DNA from: Mactromeris polynyma
Taxonomy: Eukaryota > Mollusca > Bivalvia > Venerida > Mactridae
Direction: 5' to 3'
NCBI GenBank assembly: GCA_032209605.1
Contig: JASFXZ010000001.1
Span: 6,262,001 to 6,326,000, forward strand
DNA: 64,000 bases
Below, in pieces: positions 1-13,700 of the stretch. How positions within the stretch are numbered: position 1 is the first letter of the stretch; each line of letters opens with the position of its first letter. The notes beneath the pieces were generated by a model, which worked only from the letters and a program-made list of their open reading frames with translations, did no database searches and was not told the DNA's origin. Position numbers and translations under genes: made by a program.

Positions 1-1086
1 ACACTTTGTTCCAACGTGTTATGATTTAATGTTTTGTATCAAACTATTTTGAATATTTAATTTGATTGTCGCTCGTATAACAGAATTATTACTCATAAAT
101 TATGACCAGGAGAAAGCAGCTGGTAAATTATTGAGGAAAAAAGATGAATGTGCCCTTGCCATCATGCTCTAGCCACCAATCAGTGTTCATGTACTCAATC
201 CACGGTCAGGTATAGACTGACAACTGCAGGCGTCTAAATTTATACTTTGTGTCACGACGAGCATAAAAAGTGGACGAATATTTTGTCGTTACATTTTATG
301 TTTGAGTACAAACTTGTTCCAGAAAACCACTCATAACTCATTGAAGACAAACACACACAATGCCTCGTGATCAAACCGCAAATACAACAACTAATAATAT
401 CACAGATAACAACTGATTGGATGTTTATAGTAATGTAATACGACAATAGAATTTGTTTATATGATTAATGATGAAGGTTCCACCCATGTCTATATATAGT
501 AAGTCATTGATTACAAACATGATATGAAATGGTAAATCATTCGATGAACTTTGACATTATCGTCAATAAAAGATTATATAAACTACATCATTGTCTGCCG
601 AAAGTACATAACAAGATTTTTCAATCACAGGTTGGTCAGCATGACGTGATTAGAGCATGTCCATACGAGAATACGAGCGTATCTATCTGACAACTCGACA
701 ACTTCTAGAAACAAAATAGAACAACCAACGTTCTGTAATTATACACAACAAAATACAATAATACAATAAATTATCATATAGCACACAATATAAGGCTTAT
801 ATCTTACAACTAGACAGTAAGACATATGTAGATGTTATTACACGATGACGTGGGTGATAATTAAGTATTTTATATCAATTCAAACATTATTTTACCAAAG
901 ATCAGATTGTGCGGAGTGTTTATGACTTAATATGAAAATTTGTAAATCTTTGCAAACTTGGTCACTTTGTGTCGCTTGTCCGTACAGTAGTATAGTACAT
1001 TAACCTTCTCGTATTGACACAAGAGCCATTGACACGATATATAGGATGCTCTTCGTGTAGTTTAATATAAGATAGAATAAGTTGCT
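1..1086. other. AT-rich unique DNA, no gene seen
   Basis: No open frame longer than about 60 codons with recognisable content, no RNA gene and no repeat array. The only ORFs are short, low-complexity and without splice or domain support. Confidence 0.5.
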
Positions 1087-1140
1087 ACAGGGAACGCCAC
1101 ATACATAAGGCAATGCCTCCACACACAGACCCAACAGTCC
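1087..1140 (+). mobile_element. Fragment of the dispersed repeat also found at 7248 and 47896
   Basis: The stretch CAGGGAACGCCACATACATA followed by a CAATGCCTCC...ACACAGAC segment matches the left end of the larger copies at 7248-8352 and 47896-48186. Similarity fades after about 55 bases, so this is a truncated copy. Element class unknown. Confidence 0.6.
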
Positions 1141-1277
1141 AAAAACGACAAACCCTGTAGTATTTCCATTTCTTCCACAACACAATACATATTTTTATGT
1201 ATAGAAAACGTGATATAAAATTAACTAAGAACGTATCAGTGTTAGTGAGAAGTAAATGTAAATACATGTATTACCTT

Positions 1278-1948
1278 CAGTAAAAACTCACTTAAAGACC
1301 ATCTCGACATTAAGACCAACTCATTTATAAGACATTGTCGTCGACTAGGTTTCAAGTTTTCCTCTATATTTTCACTCGACAATCAGACCATCTTACAACC
1401 AAGACCAACTTTATTCAGAGCCAATGATGGTCTAGTCATTGAGACTTCCAGCCAATGATGGTCTAGTCATTGAGACGTCACGCCAATGATGGTCTAGTCA
1501 TTGAGACTTCACGACAATGGTGGTCTAGTCATTGAGACTTCACGCCAATAATGGTCTAGTCATTGAGACTTCACGCCAATGATGGTCTAGTCATTGAGAC
1601 TTCACGCCAATGATGGTCTAGTCATTGAGACTTCACGCCAATGGTGGTCTAGTCATTGAGACTTCACGCCAATGGTGGTCTAGTCATTGAGACTTCACGC
1701 CAATGGTGGTCTAGTCATTGAGACTTCACGCCAATGGTGGTCTAGTCATTGAGACTTCACGCCAATGGTGGTCTAGTCATTGAGACTTCACGCCAATGGT
1801 GGTCTAGTCATTGAGACTTCACGCCAATGGTGGTCTAGTCATTGAGACTTCACGCCAATGATGGTCTAGTCATTGAGACTTCACGCCAATGATGGTCTAG
1901 TCATTGAGACTTCACGCCAATGATGGTCTAGTTATTGAGACTTCACTG
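1278..1948 (+). mobile_element. MITE (CAGTAAAA-ended) swollen by an internal tandem array
   Basis: The left end reads CAGTAAAAACTCACTTAAAG and is followed by AAGACCA-type motifs. The right end reads TTCACTGTA. The same layout occurs in the intact copies at 35163-35334 and 44202-44349, which have the pogo/Tigger-like signature CAGTAAAACCTC and a TA target. Here the part that in those copies reads CCAATGATGGTCTTATTATT appears as a 17-copy 31-bp array. Family assignment rests on the ends only. Confidence 0.7.
1420..1946 (+). repeat. 31-bp minisatellite, 17 copies
   Basis: The unit begins GCCAATGATGGTCTAGTCAT and ends TGAGACTTCAC; 527 bp equals exactly 17 units. Variation is mainly GATGG versus GGTGG, with the GGTGG type forming a central block, as expected from recent local duplication. 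The unit is homologous to the 3' terminal repeat of the host MITE. Confidence 0.95.
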
Positions 1949-1949
1949 T

Positions 1950-3050
1950 ACGTCAGTAAACGGATAATTTCACTGGACAGAGTAAAAGGCTATATATGGA
2001 TTTCCCCCACAGCCGAACGTCACATAGATATGCTTACTTCAAATACGATAATATTATCTAAACATTCGCGCTTTCTTTTGATAAAATCACAAAGGTTAAA
2101 GATTAGAAATAAACGAGGACTGAAAACAGCGGGTTAAACAATAAATTACGACTTAAGCTAAACTCAAATATTGTGCACTGAGAGTGTAGCAGTGTAATGT
2201 GATGTTAATCAACATGTTTATGTGATAATTTATACACAGTATATAAGACAGGAAAATAAAGTCAGGGCACTTACCAACATCGTGGAGAATGTATTTGATC
2301 TGAAAGCTTAAACAATAATCCCCTACAAAGATTCCCTCAACAAAATTGTCAAGTATTCTTCAATTATTCAAGTGAGGGACAAAACACAGACTTGAGATTG
2401 CAACACAAAAATCATAATATGGAATGCAGATTTCACATCAAAGTGACCCGCGGTGGTTTGAATGGAGTGAATACATAGCGTGCCATGTAACAAGGTTATC
2501 AATATTTATTTTTTGCTTAGCTGAAATCAATCTTAAGGGATATTAACTCTCTGGGGTCATTTACAATGATACGAAGATAGCTAGCGTGCCAGGATTAGGC
2601 TAAAAAATCAAATAAGTATCTTAACCACTGTTTGGTCTGTGTTACTGGAGGACAAATCACTCCGATAACGTTTATTCTGCAAATATTCCAATAAAAGCTC
2701 TCGCTTGATAAAAACGTAATTTAATGTAAAACTGCACTTGTTATCACATAGTTGAAATCCATTTCGCAAGTACTGTGCGAAAATTGACTGATAAAAAACT
2801 AATAAATCTTGCATCGTACGGGTCAAATCCTATAGGTCCGCTCTAAAGTATATTAAATAAAGTGTTATCCACAATGACATTATGATAATGCAACAATATG
2901 TTCTGTCTTTGTGTGTTTTCCCGTATATAGCTGACGTCATGAAGAGTGATAGAGCTTGAGATAATCATTGTTACTCGCCACTCGCCACTCAGCACTCGAT
3001 ACTGACACTCAAATCTCAGACTCTCAGTGAAATCTCAAAGAATGTGAGAA
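1950..3050. other. Unique AT-rich DNA, no gene seen
   Basis: Two short ORFs (plus 1904-2137, partly in the array, and minus 2608-2826) lack domain or splice support. Around 2975-3035 there is a loose run of CACTC/CTCAG motifs that leads into the next array. Confidence 0.5.
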
Positions 3051-4593
3051 TACTCAGATTCAGTAAGCATTGTAATTTACGTGAAACACTCAAACATGCG
3101 TACTCACACTCAGTAAGCATTGTAATTTACGTGAAACACTCAAACATGCATACTCACACTCTGTAAGCATTGTAATTTACGTGAAACACTCAAACATGAG
3201 CACTCACACTCTGTAAGTATTGTTATTTACGTGAAACACTCAAACATGTGCACTCACACTCAGTAAGTATTGTAATTTATGTGAAACACTCAAACATGTG
3301 CACTCACACTCACACTCAGTAAGTACTGTAATGTACGTGAAACACTCAAACATTTGCACTCACACTCACACTCTGCAGGTATTGTAATTTACGTGAAACA
3401 CTCAAACATGAGCACTCACACTCACACTCTGCAGGTATTGTAATTTACGTGAAACACTCAAACATGAGCACTCACACTCTGTAAGTATTGTAATTTACGT
3501 GAAACACTCAAACATGCGTACTCACACTCAGTAAGCATTGTAATTTACGTGAAACACTCAAACATGCGTACTCACACTCAGTAAGCATTGTAATTTACGT
3601 GAAACACTCAAACATGCGTAATCACACTCAGTAAGCATTGTAATTTACGTGAAACACTCAAACATGCGTACTCACACTCTGTAAGCAGTGTTATTTACGT
3701 GAAACACTCAAACATGCGTACTCACACTCTGTAAGTATTGTTATTTACGTGAAACACTCAAACATGAGCACTCACACTCTGTAAGTATTGTTATTTACGT
3801 GAAACACTCAAACATGAGCACTCACACTCACACTCTGCAGGTATTATTATTTACGTGAAACACTCCAACATGAGCACTCACACTCACACTCTGTAAGTAT
3901 TGTTATTTACATGAAACACTCAAACATGAGCACTCACATTCACACTCACACTCTGTAAGTATTGTTATTTACGTGAAACACTCAAACATGAGCACTCACA
4001 CTCTGTAAATTTTGTTATTTACGTGAAACACTCAAACATGAGCACTCACACTCACACTACGTAAGTATTGTTATTTACGTGAAACACTCAAACATGAGCA
4101 CTCACACTCACACTCAGTAAGTATTGTTATTTATGTGAAACACTCAAACATGTGCACTCACACTCTGTTAGTATTGTTATTTACGTGAAGCACTCAAACA
4201 TGTGCACTCACACTCAGTAAGTATTGTAATTTATGTGAAACACTCAAACATGTGCACTCACACTCTGTTAGTATTGTTATTTACGTGAAACACTCAAACA
4301 TGTGCACTCACACTCAGTAAGTATTGTAATTTATGTGAAACACTCAAACATGTGCACTCACACTCACACTCAGTAAGTACTGTAATGTACGTGAAACACT
4401 CAAACATGTGCACTCACACTCAGTAAGTATTGTAATTTATGTGAAACACTCAAACATGTGCACTCACACTCACACTCAGTAAGTATTGTAATTTATGTGA
4501 AACACTCAAACATGAGCACTCACATTCACACTCACACTCTGTAAGTATTGTTATTTATATGAAACACTCAAACATGTGCACTCAGACTCAGTA
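3051..4593 (+). repeat. 50-bp minisatellite with variable ACTCAC spacers, about 29 copies
   Basis: The core is GTAAGTATTGTAATTTACGT followed by GAAACACTCAAACATG and a CACTCACACTC tail. Units differ in the number of ACTCAC hexamers (one to three), so the period drifts from 50 to about 62. Two length scales of slippage are therefore nested: hexamer within 50-mer. Confidence 0.95.
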
Positions 4594-4599
4594 AAATAG

Positions 4600-7240
4600 T
4601 TTTTGAGTTCGGAGTTCTGAATAGCTGCCTCAGATCAGAGTATGCATACTATAACATCTTACAGTTTCCATCAACTACACATAGATATATCGCCTCAGTA
4701 GCAACACATTTAAACACAAGATCCAGGACACGATGAAGTGGTCATAAACAAAAATCGAACCAGACATTCATAAAACGTCCATGATGATATGCGAAGCATC
4801 GGATGTTTTGTTCAGCAAGACACGTTTCTGGGGTATAATCTTATTCTTAAGAAAACTTGAATATTTCTATGTAACATAAAACATGACATTGTATTAGATT
4901 GTATAATTAGAATGTACTACAAAGTGTAATATAGCACTCGTTGTCGGAAAGAATGAAAGATAGGTCTCAATACCACATTGTATATCTATTCTAAACTTTC
5001 ACAAATTTCATATCAATGTGAATATATTCCTAACGCTGTACGATTTCGTCGCAATATAAAGTAGATCTATACTCTTTATAAGCACTTTTTGTGATAATTA
5101 TTTTTCAAAACTTGTTTAAACTACACAATATGTAGATTGGATAATATGCCCCCTCGAATCAAAAGTGTGAAAAAAACACATAACTACTTGTCATATTTGT
5201 GTCTATTATATCAAATTCAATATACATGTACTCACAATTCGGTATAAAACAAACCCTTAAGCTGTAAATTATCCCCAATAACGGTTTACTTTTCAAAGAA
5301 AGCGATAAAAGAAGGATATTTGTGGATTTACATGTTTTACTGTACCACCAGTTGTCCTGGTACACCTGCTTCTTCAGTTTATACTAAAATCATGTCTTGC
5401 AACGCGTCGTTCGCAACACCTCCATTATTTCCGGTCAGCTTCACGGAAATTGCCGAACTTATCCGAATGGTTACTTATTTTTTCATGCAGTGAATTGTTG
5501 TAGCTCTGAGTTTTGAAAAGTTTGTGACTTGTTCCCGTTATGACAGTTTTATACAATATTGCATTTACTTCACCTATGTTGTACTCTCTAATTCTCCATA
5601 AGTACATGACAGATTCTGCACATCAGTGTTGGTGAAAAGGTTTGATGTAAGATCTTTATGTAGCAGAGAAACATGAATGTCTTGAGAGTGGATTCTGCAC
5701 TCCTTACAGAGCCATGAGGGGTTCACTAGATTTATAGTATAATAAGGATGGAAAACTCATCGACTGAACAACCAGGATGGGTACAACAACAACATTGCTA
5801 TAGTTACAGTATCAGAGGACAGCTAACCGAACAATTCTTTGTTTCAAGTACATTCTGAATATACAGACCGACGCTTCCTAATAGATAACAGGTTAAACGT
5901 AACAACAGAGTTCTAGTTTATACTGCAAACCCGACTCATTATTATACTAGTAGTTCTGTAATTCGCGCCATTTTCTATCAATTAAAAATGCATGCTAGTC
6001 AAAAGCTATTTAAATTAATATTCATTTTATTAAATCAGACCACATTGGCGTCGGTATAACAGAATACAACTGACAACGTTCACGATCACCGAGCAATTCG
6101 TCAAGTACCAACTGTCGTTCTTCGTATTAGAGGAAACAGGTGCAGTTTATTAATATAAAAGCATAGAATATAAGCCAAATAATCCAGATACATAGCTTCC
6201 TGTCATCGTTAGAAAGCACGGGGATATGTCGGGGATAAATTAGGGATTTATCAAGCATGTGCCCGGTTTAATGTGTACATCGTATATTGCACCTAAAGTT
6301 TTACAGATTCGTTTGAAACAAAACTTTGATGACTGGGTATAAAATATTCAATACTAACGTACTTAATTGTTTTCAAATTACGAACGATAATTTTTTTAAA
6401 AGTTAAAGGTTAATTCACACAGAAAGGCATATGCGACGATGCTAATGGATATTTTACCAGTCATTTTTATTTCAGCACGGTCGTAATGACAAATCCGTTA
6501 CAATGTGTACGTCACTATTGGAACCAAATTGATATGTCGATAATGTTTAAACCTTTTTTTGGATCCAGTCTCAGAATGCAGTCTTGTGATTGGTCAATTT
6601 GTGACTGGGATAAGAAACGACCAATCAGATGCCTTTGTTTAAGGCTCATCACTAAGCTCAGTTCTATAAACGCAAATCTATTTCTTTAATAGCTGACAAC
6701 TTTTGAGGAACAAAGGATAATACAAAAAATCGGAACAGAAACTAATGACAAACTCACAATATATGATCAACAAGTTTCATACATTCTTATTCATTATTCT
6801 CACTAATTATAAAAGCAAAATTAAATATAATTATGTATAAACAATTAAAATACAATTAAAATCAAGTTTACATCAAAATAACTGTAAATAAAGTTGTCAT
6901 AGTTTTTCACACGCTTGAATTCTCAAGTGAAGTGAACATTCACAAACCATCATCAACGTTTGGTACAAAGTAGTCATGAACTTTAATTAAAATGTCAGAC
7001 CTAAACATTAACTGTTTGCATAAATATACAACATCGTGGTGGACTTAGAAAGTTCAAAGATCTACAAGTACTGACTTTATCAGCAAACACGTGAACATTT
7101 GTCCATATTTGACAGATTCTGACACGTTGAAAGTCGGGTAAAATCAAAACCTTTCATGATTGTACAATGCAGATGCTGATATAAAGTTCTACATGTTCCA
7201 ATGATGCTCAATCATATTACCGTATACAAAGTGGTTATTT
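4600..7240. other. Unique DNA, no gene seen
   Basis: Only short unsupported ORFs (for example minus 5159-5365, minus 5425-5607, plus 6486-6689). At 6586-6630 a GATTGGTCAA / GACCAATCAG inverted pair is visible but no element ends could be defined. Confidence 0.45.
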
Positions 7241-7247
7241 CATAAAG

Positions 7248-8352
7248 AGGAACGCCACATACATAAGACAGTGCCTCCCCACACAGACCTCCGGGAAAAC
7301 AACAATCCATTAAACATAAGGCATTTGAGGAGGCTCCATGGTACATACGTTAGAGAACAGATGTTCTAGGAATGGCCTGGTCGACCATATGAGGAGGCTC
7401 CATGGTACATACGTTAGATAACAGAGGTGCTAGGAATGGCCTGGTCGACCATTTGAGGAGGCTCCATGGTACATACGTTAGATAACAGATGTTCTAGGAA
7501 TGGCCTGGTCGACCATTTGAGGAGGCTCCATGGTACATACGTTAGAGAACAGATGTTCTAGGAATGGCCTGGTCGACCATATGAGGAGGCTCCATGGTAC
7601 ATACGTTAGAGAACAGATGTGCTAGGAATGGCCTGGTCGACCATATGAGGAGGCTCCATGGTACATACGTTAGAGAACAGATGTGCTAGGAATGGCCTGG
7701 TCGACCATTTGAGGAGGCTCCATGGTACATACGTTAGATAACAGATGTTCTAGGAATGGCCTGGTCGACCATTTGAGGAGGCTCCATGGTACATACGTTA
7801 GATAACAGATGTTCTAGGAATGGCCTGGTCGACCATATGAGGAGGCTCCATGGTACATACGTTAGAGAACAGATGTTCTAGGAATGGCCTGGTCGACCAT
7901 ATGAGGAGGCTCCATGGTACATACGTTAGATAACAGAGGTGCTAGGAATGGCCTGGTCGACCATTTGAGGAGGCTCCATGGTACATACGTTAGAGAACAG
8001 ATGTTCTAGGAATGGCCTGGTCGACCATATGAGGAGGCTCCATGGTACATACGTTAGAGAACAGATGTGCTAGGAATGGCCTGGTCGACCATGAGGAGGC
8101 TCCATGGTACATACGTTAGAGAACAGATGTTCTAGGAATGGCCTGGTCGACCATATGAGGAGGCTCCATGGTACATACGTTAGAGAACAGATGAGCTAGG
8201 AATGGCCTGGTCGACCATAAGGGGTAACTAAGAGAATCAAAGAGGACAAACAGGGGGGGGGGTTGATGGATGGAAAAGAACACAGGACAAGTCAAGACAG
8301 CTGTCAAAAAGAGGCCGAAACTGGGCTGCAAATAACATGGACACTATATAAA
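7248..8352 (+). mobile_element. Dispersed repeat, copy 1, with expanded core
   Basis: Starts GGAACGCCACATACATAAGA, includes CAGTGCCTCCCCACACAGAC, and ends with a GGATGGAAAAGAACACAGGA ... CACTATATAAAGTG segment. Copy 2 at 47896-48186 has the same order of blocks, but only one copy of the middle block that here forms a 14-unit array. No coding capacity and no clear terminal repeats, so the class is unknown. Confidence 0.75.
7322..8219 (+). repeat. 64-bp minisatellite, about 14 copies
   Basis: The unit contains GAGGAGGCTCCATGGTACAT, CGTTAGAGAACAGATGTTCT and AGGAATGGCCTGGTCGACCA. Variants (GAGAAC/GATAAC, GTTCT/GTGCT, CATATG/CATTTG) are interspersed. Each unit carries the palindrome GGTCGACC. The array lies wholly inside the dispersed repeat and corresponds to its single-copy middle. 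Confidence 0.95.
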
Positions 8353-8490
8353 GTGGAAGGGAAGTTCACAACTTCATCATGTCCACTCGTATTTTTGCAA
8401 ATACCATCACACACTGACGTGAACTGTTTTGCTTAGTGTCAGTTGTTTGAAAATATTTGTTGGACGAGTGGCATATTTCATGTCTAAAAT

Positions 8491-9207
8491 AACAACCACA
8501 CATCCCCAGATAGGATAGAAGAGTGTGTGATACTCTGACACGGTAGGCGCAACACTGCAGCAATATACAACTTGATGTTACAACGTGCACCAACAACCAC
8601 ACATCGACAGATAGGATAGAAGAGTGTGCGATACTCTGACACGGTAGGCGCAACACTGCAGCAATATACAACTTGATGTTACAACGTGCACGCACAACCA
8701 CACATCGACAGATAGGATAGAAGAGTGTGTGATACTCTGACACGGTAGGCGCAACACTGCAGCAATATACAACTTGGTGTTACAACGTGCACGAACAACC
8801 ACACATCGACAGATAGGATAGAAGAGTGTGCGATACTCTGACACGGAAGGCGCAACACTGCAGCAATATACAACTTGATGTTACAACGTGCACGAACAAC
8901 CACACATCGACAGATAGGACAAAAGAGTGTGTGATACTCTGACACGGTAGGCGCAACACTGCAGCAATATACAACTTGGTGTTACAACGTGCACGAACAA
9001 CCACACATCGACAGATAGGACAAAAGAGTGTGTGATACTCTGACACGGTAGGCGCAACACTGCAGCAATATACAACTTGGTGTTACAACGTGCACGAACA
9101 ACCACACATCGACAGATAGGATAGAAGAGTGTGTGATACTCTGACACGGTAGGCGCAACACTGCAGCAATATACAACTTGATGTTACAACGTGCACCAAC
9201 AACCACA
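8491..9207 (+). repeat. 101-bp minisatellite, about 7 copies
   Basis: The unit contains ACCACACATCGACAGATAGG, GTGTGATACTCTGACACGGT and GCAGCAATATACAACTTGAT. The period is exactly 101, so successive minus-strand ORFs of 88 codons recur every 101 bases in rotating frames. They are artefacts. Units are nearly identical, which suggests recent amplification. Confidence 0.95.
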
Positions 9208-9209
9208 TA

Positions 9210-10750
9210 GCAACATTTCGCCATAGCAACATTATTTGTCGCTTCCAGGAAAATGTTGAATTGTTTTGTTCTTTCGGATGATGACACGAACATTCCACAG
9301 CAAGTTTTAAGTTCATAACTTTAGATGGAAGTTCTAAATATGTCATTGTTTTATTTCACCATTTACAAAACACATAAAACATGACATTATACACTTGTTT
9401 AAGTTAAACAATCTGGTTTCTGCGACAAAGTCGGAAGAATAAAATGCACGCCAAATTAATGTAGAAAAACTGCAAACGTTGACGTGTCTACATAAATAAC
9501 TTATTGTTGTTACAAGCATCTTAAATATTTTAATAATGTTTAAGTCATTTCAGTACGACTTATATAGCATAATAAAGCTGCCGAAATTATTGTTTAACTT
9601 ACGATTCGTGACATAAAGTTGTACGTAATGTTGCGTTGTTTGAACTATGAAACCCTGAAGACAAGTTACACGATTAAAGTTGCTTATAAGAAACAATAGC
9701 AGCAAAAGTTAAATGTCGGTGTTCACTTAATTAGAGACATTTAAATCATTGTGACACTTAAACACTCTTCTATGTCTCGTATTTCACACGGTGTCAATTT
9801 TAATTACGAAACAATATATGTCACTACAAAATTATGGTAATATCTTGTACATTATGAAATACAATTAAAACTGGATCCAGATCATTATAACATAATTCTG
9901 CAGTGAATTGAAACTGGATGTTTCTTGCTTATTGTATTAGGTCATGTTACCATCATAACCTCATTAGTTGAAGTATTTGCCATTTTACCGCGTCCAGAGT
10001 TTATTGTTTACTGTATAGATCAGTTTCTATCTGTTTTGGTCAATTTTAAGTAAATGTGTCTATAATCTAAAATGCGCTAAATCTACAAAACTATACAGAA
10101 TTATCTCTGCACAATACTGATTGAAGTTACAATACACGAGAATGTGCACAATGAAGACATGATATGCGTAATCATTGTGTGTACAAGAACTTGATTTTTG
10201 AGTATTTTGAACCTATACCGGTGTACGTATTGTAATGAGTACATAAAACATTAAATGTCTCTTATATTGACAGAAATAAATGCATAATAAACACAAATAC
10301 GGATGTCTGCTGTTTTCAATACGCTGCTATCTCAAATATTTTATAAGTATTCAGTCAAATTCAATTTCAGGGTTGAATATAAAAAGTTAAGTTACAATAC
10401 ATGCTATGTAGAATAACTTAGGTATTTTTAATTGTTGAAAAGACATTGACATGTTCACTATGACTGACTGACAATGTCGAAAGGCATTTCACTGTTATAT
10501 TCAAATACTTGACAGACTTGAAAAGCACATGGTTAGTACTAGACCTAAGTAGTGACTATTGTATGAAATCTTGCAGACTCATTTTATAATAAAGGAACAC
10601 ATTGTTTGAGAACTTCGAAAACGCGCTCATCAAAGCAATGAAGAAAATGTTGTGAAGTTCGAATTAGAAAAGAATAGTGTTCTTTTTATATTGACCATAC
10701 CAGCGGGGGAATGACTATATTGTCCAGGACAGTACCTGCCTGATGGCAAA
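9210..10750. other. AT-rich unique DNA, no gene seen
   Basis: No ORF above about 60 codons outside the flanking arrays, no recognisable RNA gene and no inverted repeat with defined ends. Confidence 0.5.
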
Positions 10751-10754
10751 GTTC

Positions 10755-13700
10755 ACGTTGAGTGTAGAATGAGTTGATGTATTGTAGTGATATACCGAGG
10801 TTGACTGTAGAATGAGTTGATGTGTTGTAGTGATATACCGAGGTTGACTGTAGAATGAGTTGATGTATTGTATTGATATACCGAGGTTGACTGTAGAATG
10901 AGTTGATGTATTGTAGTGATATACCGAGGTTGACTGTAGAATGAGTTGTTGTATTGTAGTGATATACCGAGGTTGACTGTAGAATGAGTTGATGTATTGT
11001 AGTGATATACCGAGGTTGACTGTAGAATGAGTTGATGTATTGTAGTGATATACCGAGGTTGACTGTAGAATGAGTTGATGTATTGTAGTGATATACCGAG
11101 GTTGACTGTAGAATGAGTTGGTGTATTGTAGTGATATACCGAGGTTGACTGTAGAATGGGTGGATGTATTGTATTGATATACCGAGGTTGACTGTATAAT
11201 GAGTTGATGTATTGTAGTGATATACCCACGTTGACTGTATATTGAGTTGATGTATTGACGTGATATATCCACGTTGACTGTAGAATGAGTTGATGTATTG
11301 CAGTGATATACCGAGGTTGACTGTAGAATGAGTTGATGTATTGACGTGATATATCCACGTTGACTGTAGAATGAGTTGGTGTATTGTAGTGATATACCGA
11401 GGTTGACTGTAGAATGAGTGGATGTATTGTATTGATATACCGAGGTTGACTGTAGAATGAGTTGGTGTATTGTAGTGATATACCGATGTTGACTGTATAT
11501 TGAGTTGATGTATTGACGTGATATATCCACGTTGACTGTAGAATGAGTTGATGTATTGCAGTGATATACCGAGGTTGACTGTAGAATGAGTTGATGTATT
11601 GACGTGATATATCCACGTTGACTGTAGAATGAGTTGGTGTATTGTAGTGATATACCGAGGTTGACTGTAGAATGAGTTGATGTATTGACGTGATATATCC
11701 ACGTTGACTGTAGAATGAGTTGATGTATTGCAGTGATATACCGAGGTTGACTGTAGAATGAGTTGTTGTATTGTAGTGATATACCGATGTTGATTGTAGA
11801 ATGAGTTGATGTATTGTAGTGATATACCGAGGTTGACTGTATATTGAGTTGGTGTATTGTAGTGATATACCCACGTTGACTGTAGAATGAGTTGATGTAT
11901 TGTAGTGATATACCGAGGTTGACTGTATAATGAGTTGATGTATTGTATTGATATACCGAGTTTGACTGTAGAATGAGTTGTTGCATTGTAGTGATATACC
12001 GAGGTTGACTGTAGAATGAGTTGATGTATTGTAGTGATATACCGAGGTTGACTGTAGAATAAGTTGATGTATTGTAGTGATATACCGAGGTTGACTGTAG
12101 AATAAGTTGATGTATTGTAGTGATATACCGAGGTTGACTGTAGAATGAGTTGATGTATTGTAGTGATATACCGAGGTTGACTGTAGAATTAGTTGTTGTA
12201 TTGTATTGATATACCGAGGTTGACTGTAGAATGAGTTGATGTATTGTATTGATATACCGAGGTTGACTGTATATTGAGTTGGTGTATTGTAGTGATATAC
12301 CCACGTTGACTGTAGAATGAGTTGATGTATTGTAGTGATATACCGAGGTTGACTGTATAATGAGTTGATGTATTGTATTGATATACCGAGGTTGACTGTA
12401 GAATGAGTTGTTGTATTGTAGTGATATACCGAGGTTGACTGTAGAATGAGTTGATGTATTGTAGTGATATACCGAGGTTGACTGTAGAATAAGTTGATGT
12501 ATTGAAGTGATATACCGAGGTTGACTGTAGAATAAGTTGATGTATTGTAGTGATATACCGAGGTTGACTGTAGAATGAGTTGATGTATTGTATTGATATA
12601 CCGAGGTTGACTGTAGAATGAGTTGATGTATTGTATTGATATACCGAGGTTGACTGTAGAATAAGTTGATGTATTGTAGTGATATACCGAGGTTGACTGT
12701 AGAATAAGTTGATGTATTGTAGTGATATACCGAGGTTGACTGTAGAATGAGTTGATGTATTGTAGTGATATACCGAGGTTGACTGTATAATGAGTTGATG
12801 TATTGTAGTGATATACCTACGTTGACTGTAGAATTAGTTGATGTATTGTAGTGATATACCCACGTTGACTGTATAATGAGTTGGTGTATTGTAGTGATAT
12901 ACTGATGTTGACTGTATATTGAGTTGGTGTATTGTAGTGATATACCCACGTTGACTGTAGAATGAGTTGATGTATTGTAGTGATATACCGAGGTTGACTG
13001 TAGAATGAGTTGATGTATTGTAGTGATATACCGAGGTTGACTGTAGAATGAGTTGATGTATTGTATTGATATACCGAGGTTGACTGTAGAATGAGTTGAT
13101 GTATTGTATTGATATACCGAGGTTGACTGTAGAATGAGTTGATGTATTGTAGTGATATACCGAGGTTGACTGTAGAATGAGTTGATGTATTGTAGTGATA
13201 TACCGAGGTTGACTGTAGAATGAGTTGATGTATTGTAGTGATATACCGAGGTTGACTGTAGAATGAGTTGATGTATTGTATTGATATACCGAGGTTGACT
13301 GTAGAATGAGTTGATGTATTGTAGTGATATACCGAGGTTGACTGTAGAATGAGTTGATGTATTGTATTGATATACCGAGGTTGACTGTAGAATGAGTTGA
13401 TGTATTGTATTGATATACCGAGGTTGACTGCATAATGAGTTGATGTATTGTAGTGATATATCCACGTTGACTGTAGAATGAGTTGATGTATTGTAGTGAT
13501 ATACCGAGGTTGACTGTATAATGAGTTGATGTATTGTAGTGATATACCCACGTTGACTGTAGAATGAGTTGTTGTATTGTAGTGATATACAGAGGTTGAC
13601 TGTAGAATGAGTTGATGTATTGTAGTGATATACCCACGTTGACTGTAGAATGAGTTGATGTATTGTATTGATATACCGAGGTTGACTGTAGAATGAGTTG

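Noticed and set aside
3051..4593. CRISPR-like array (repeats with short variable spacers)
   Set aside because: The variable parts are ACTCAC hexamers, not unique spacers, there are no cas genes, and the window is eukaryotic.
8366..9346. Family of 88-codon Cys-rich minus ORFs
   Set aside because: They recur every 101 bases in rotating frames, as expected from a 101-bp tandem repeat.
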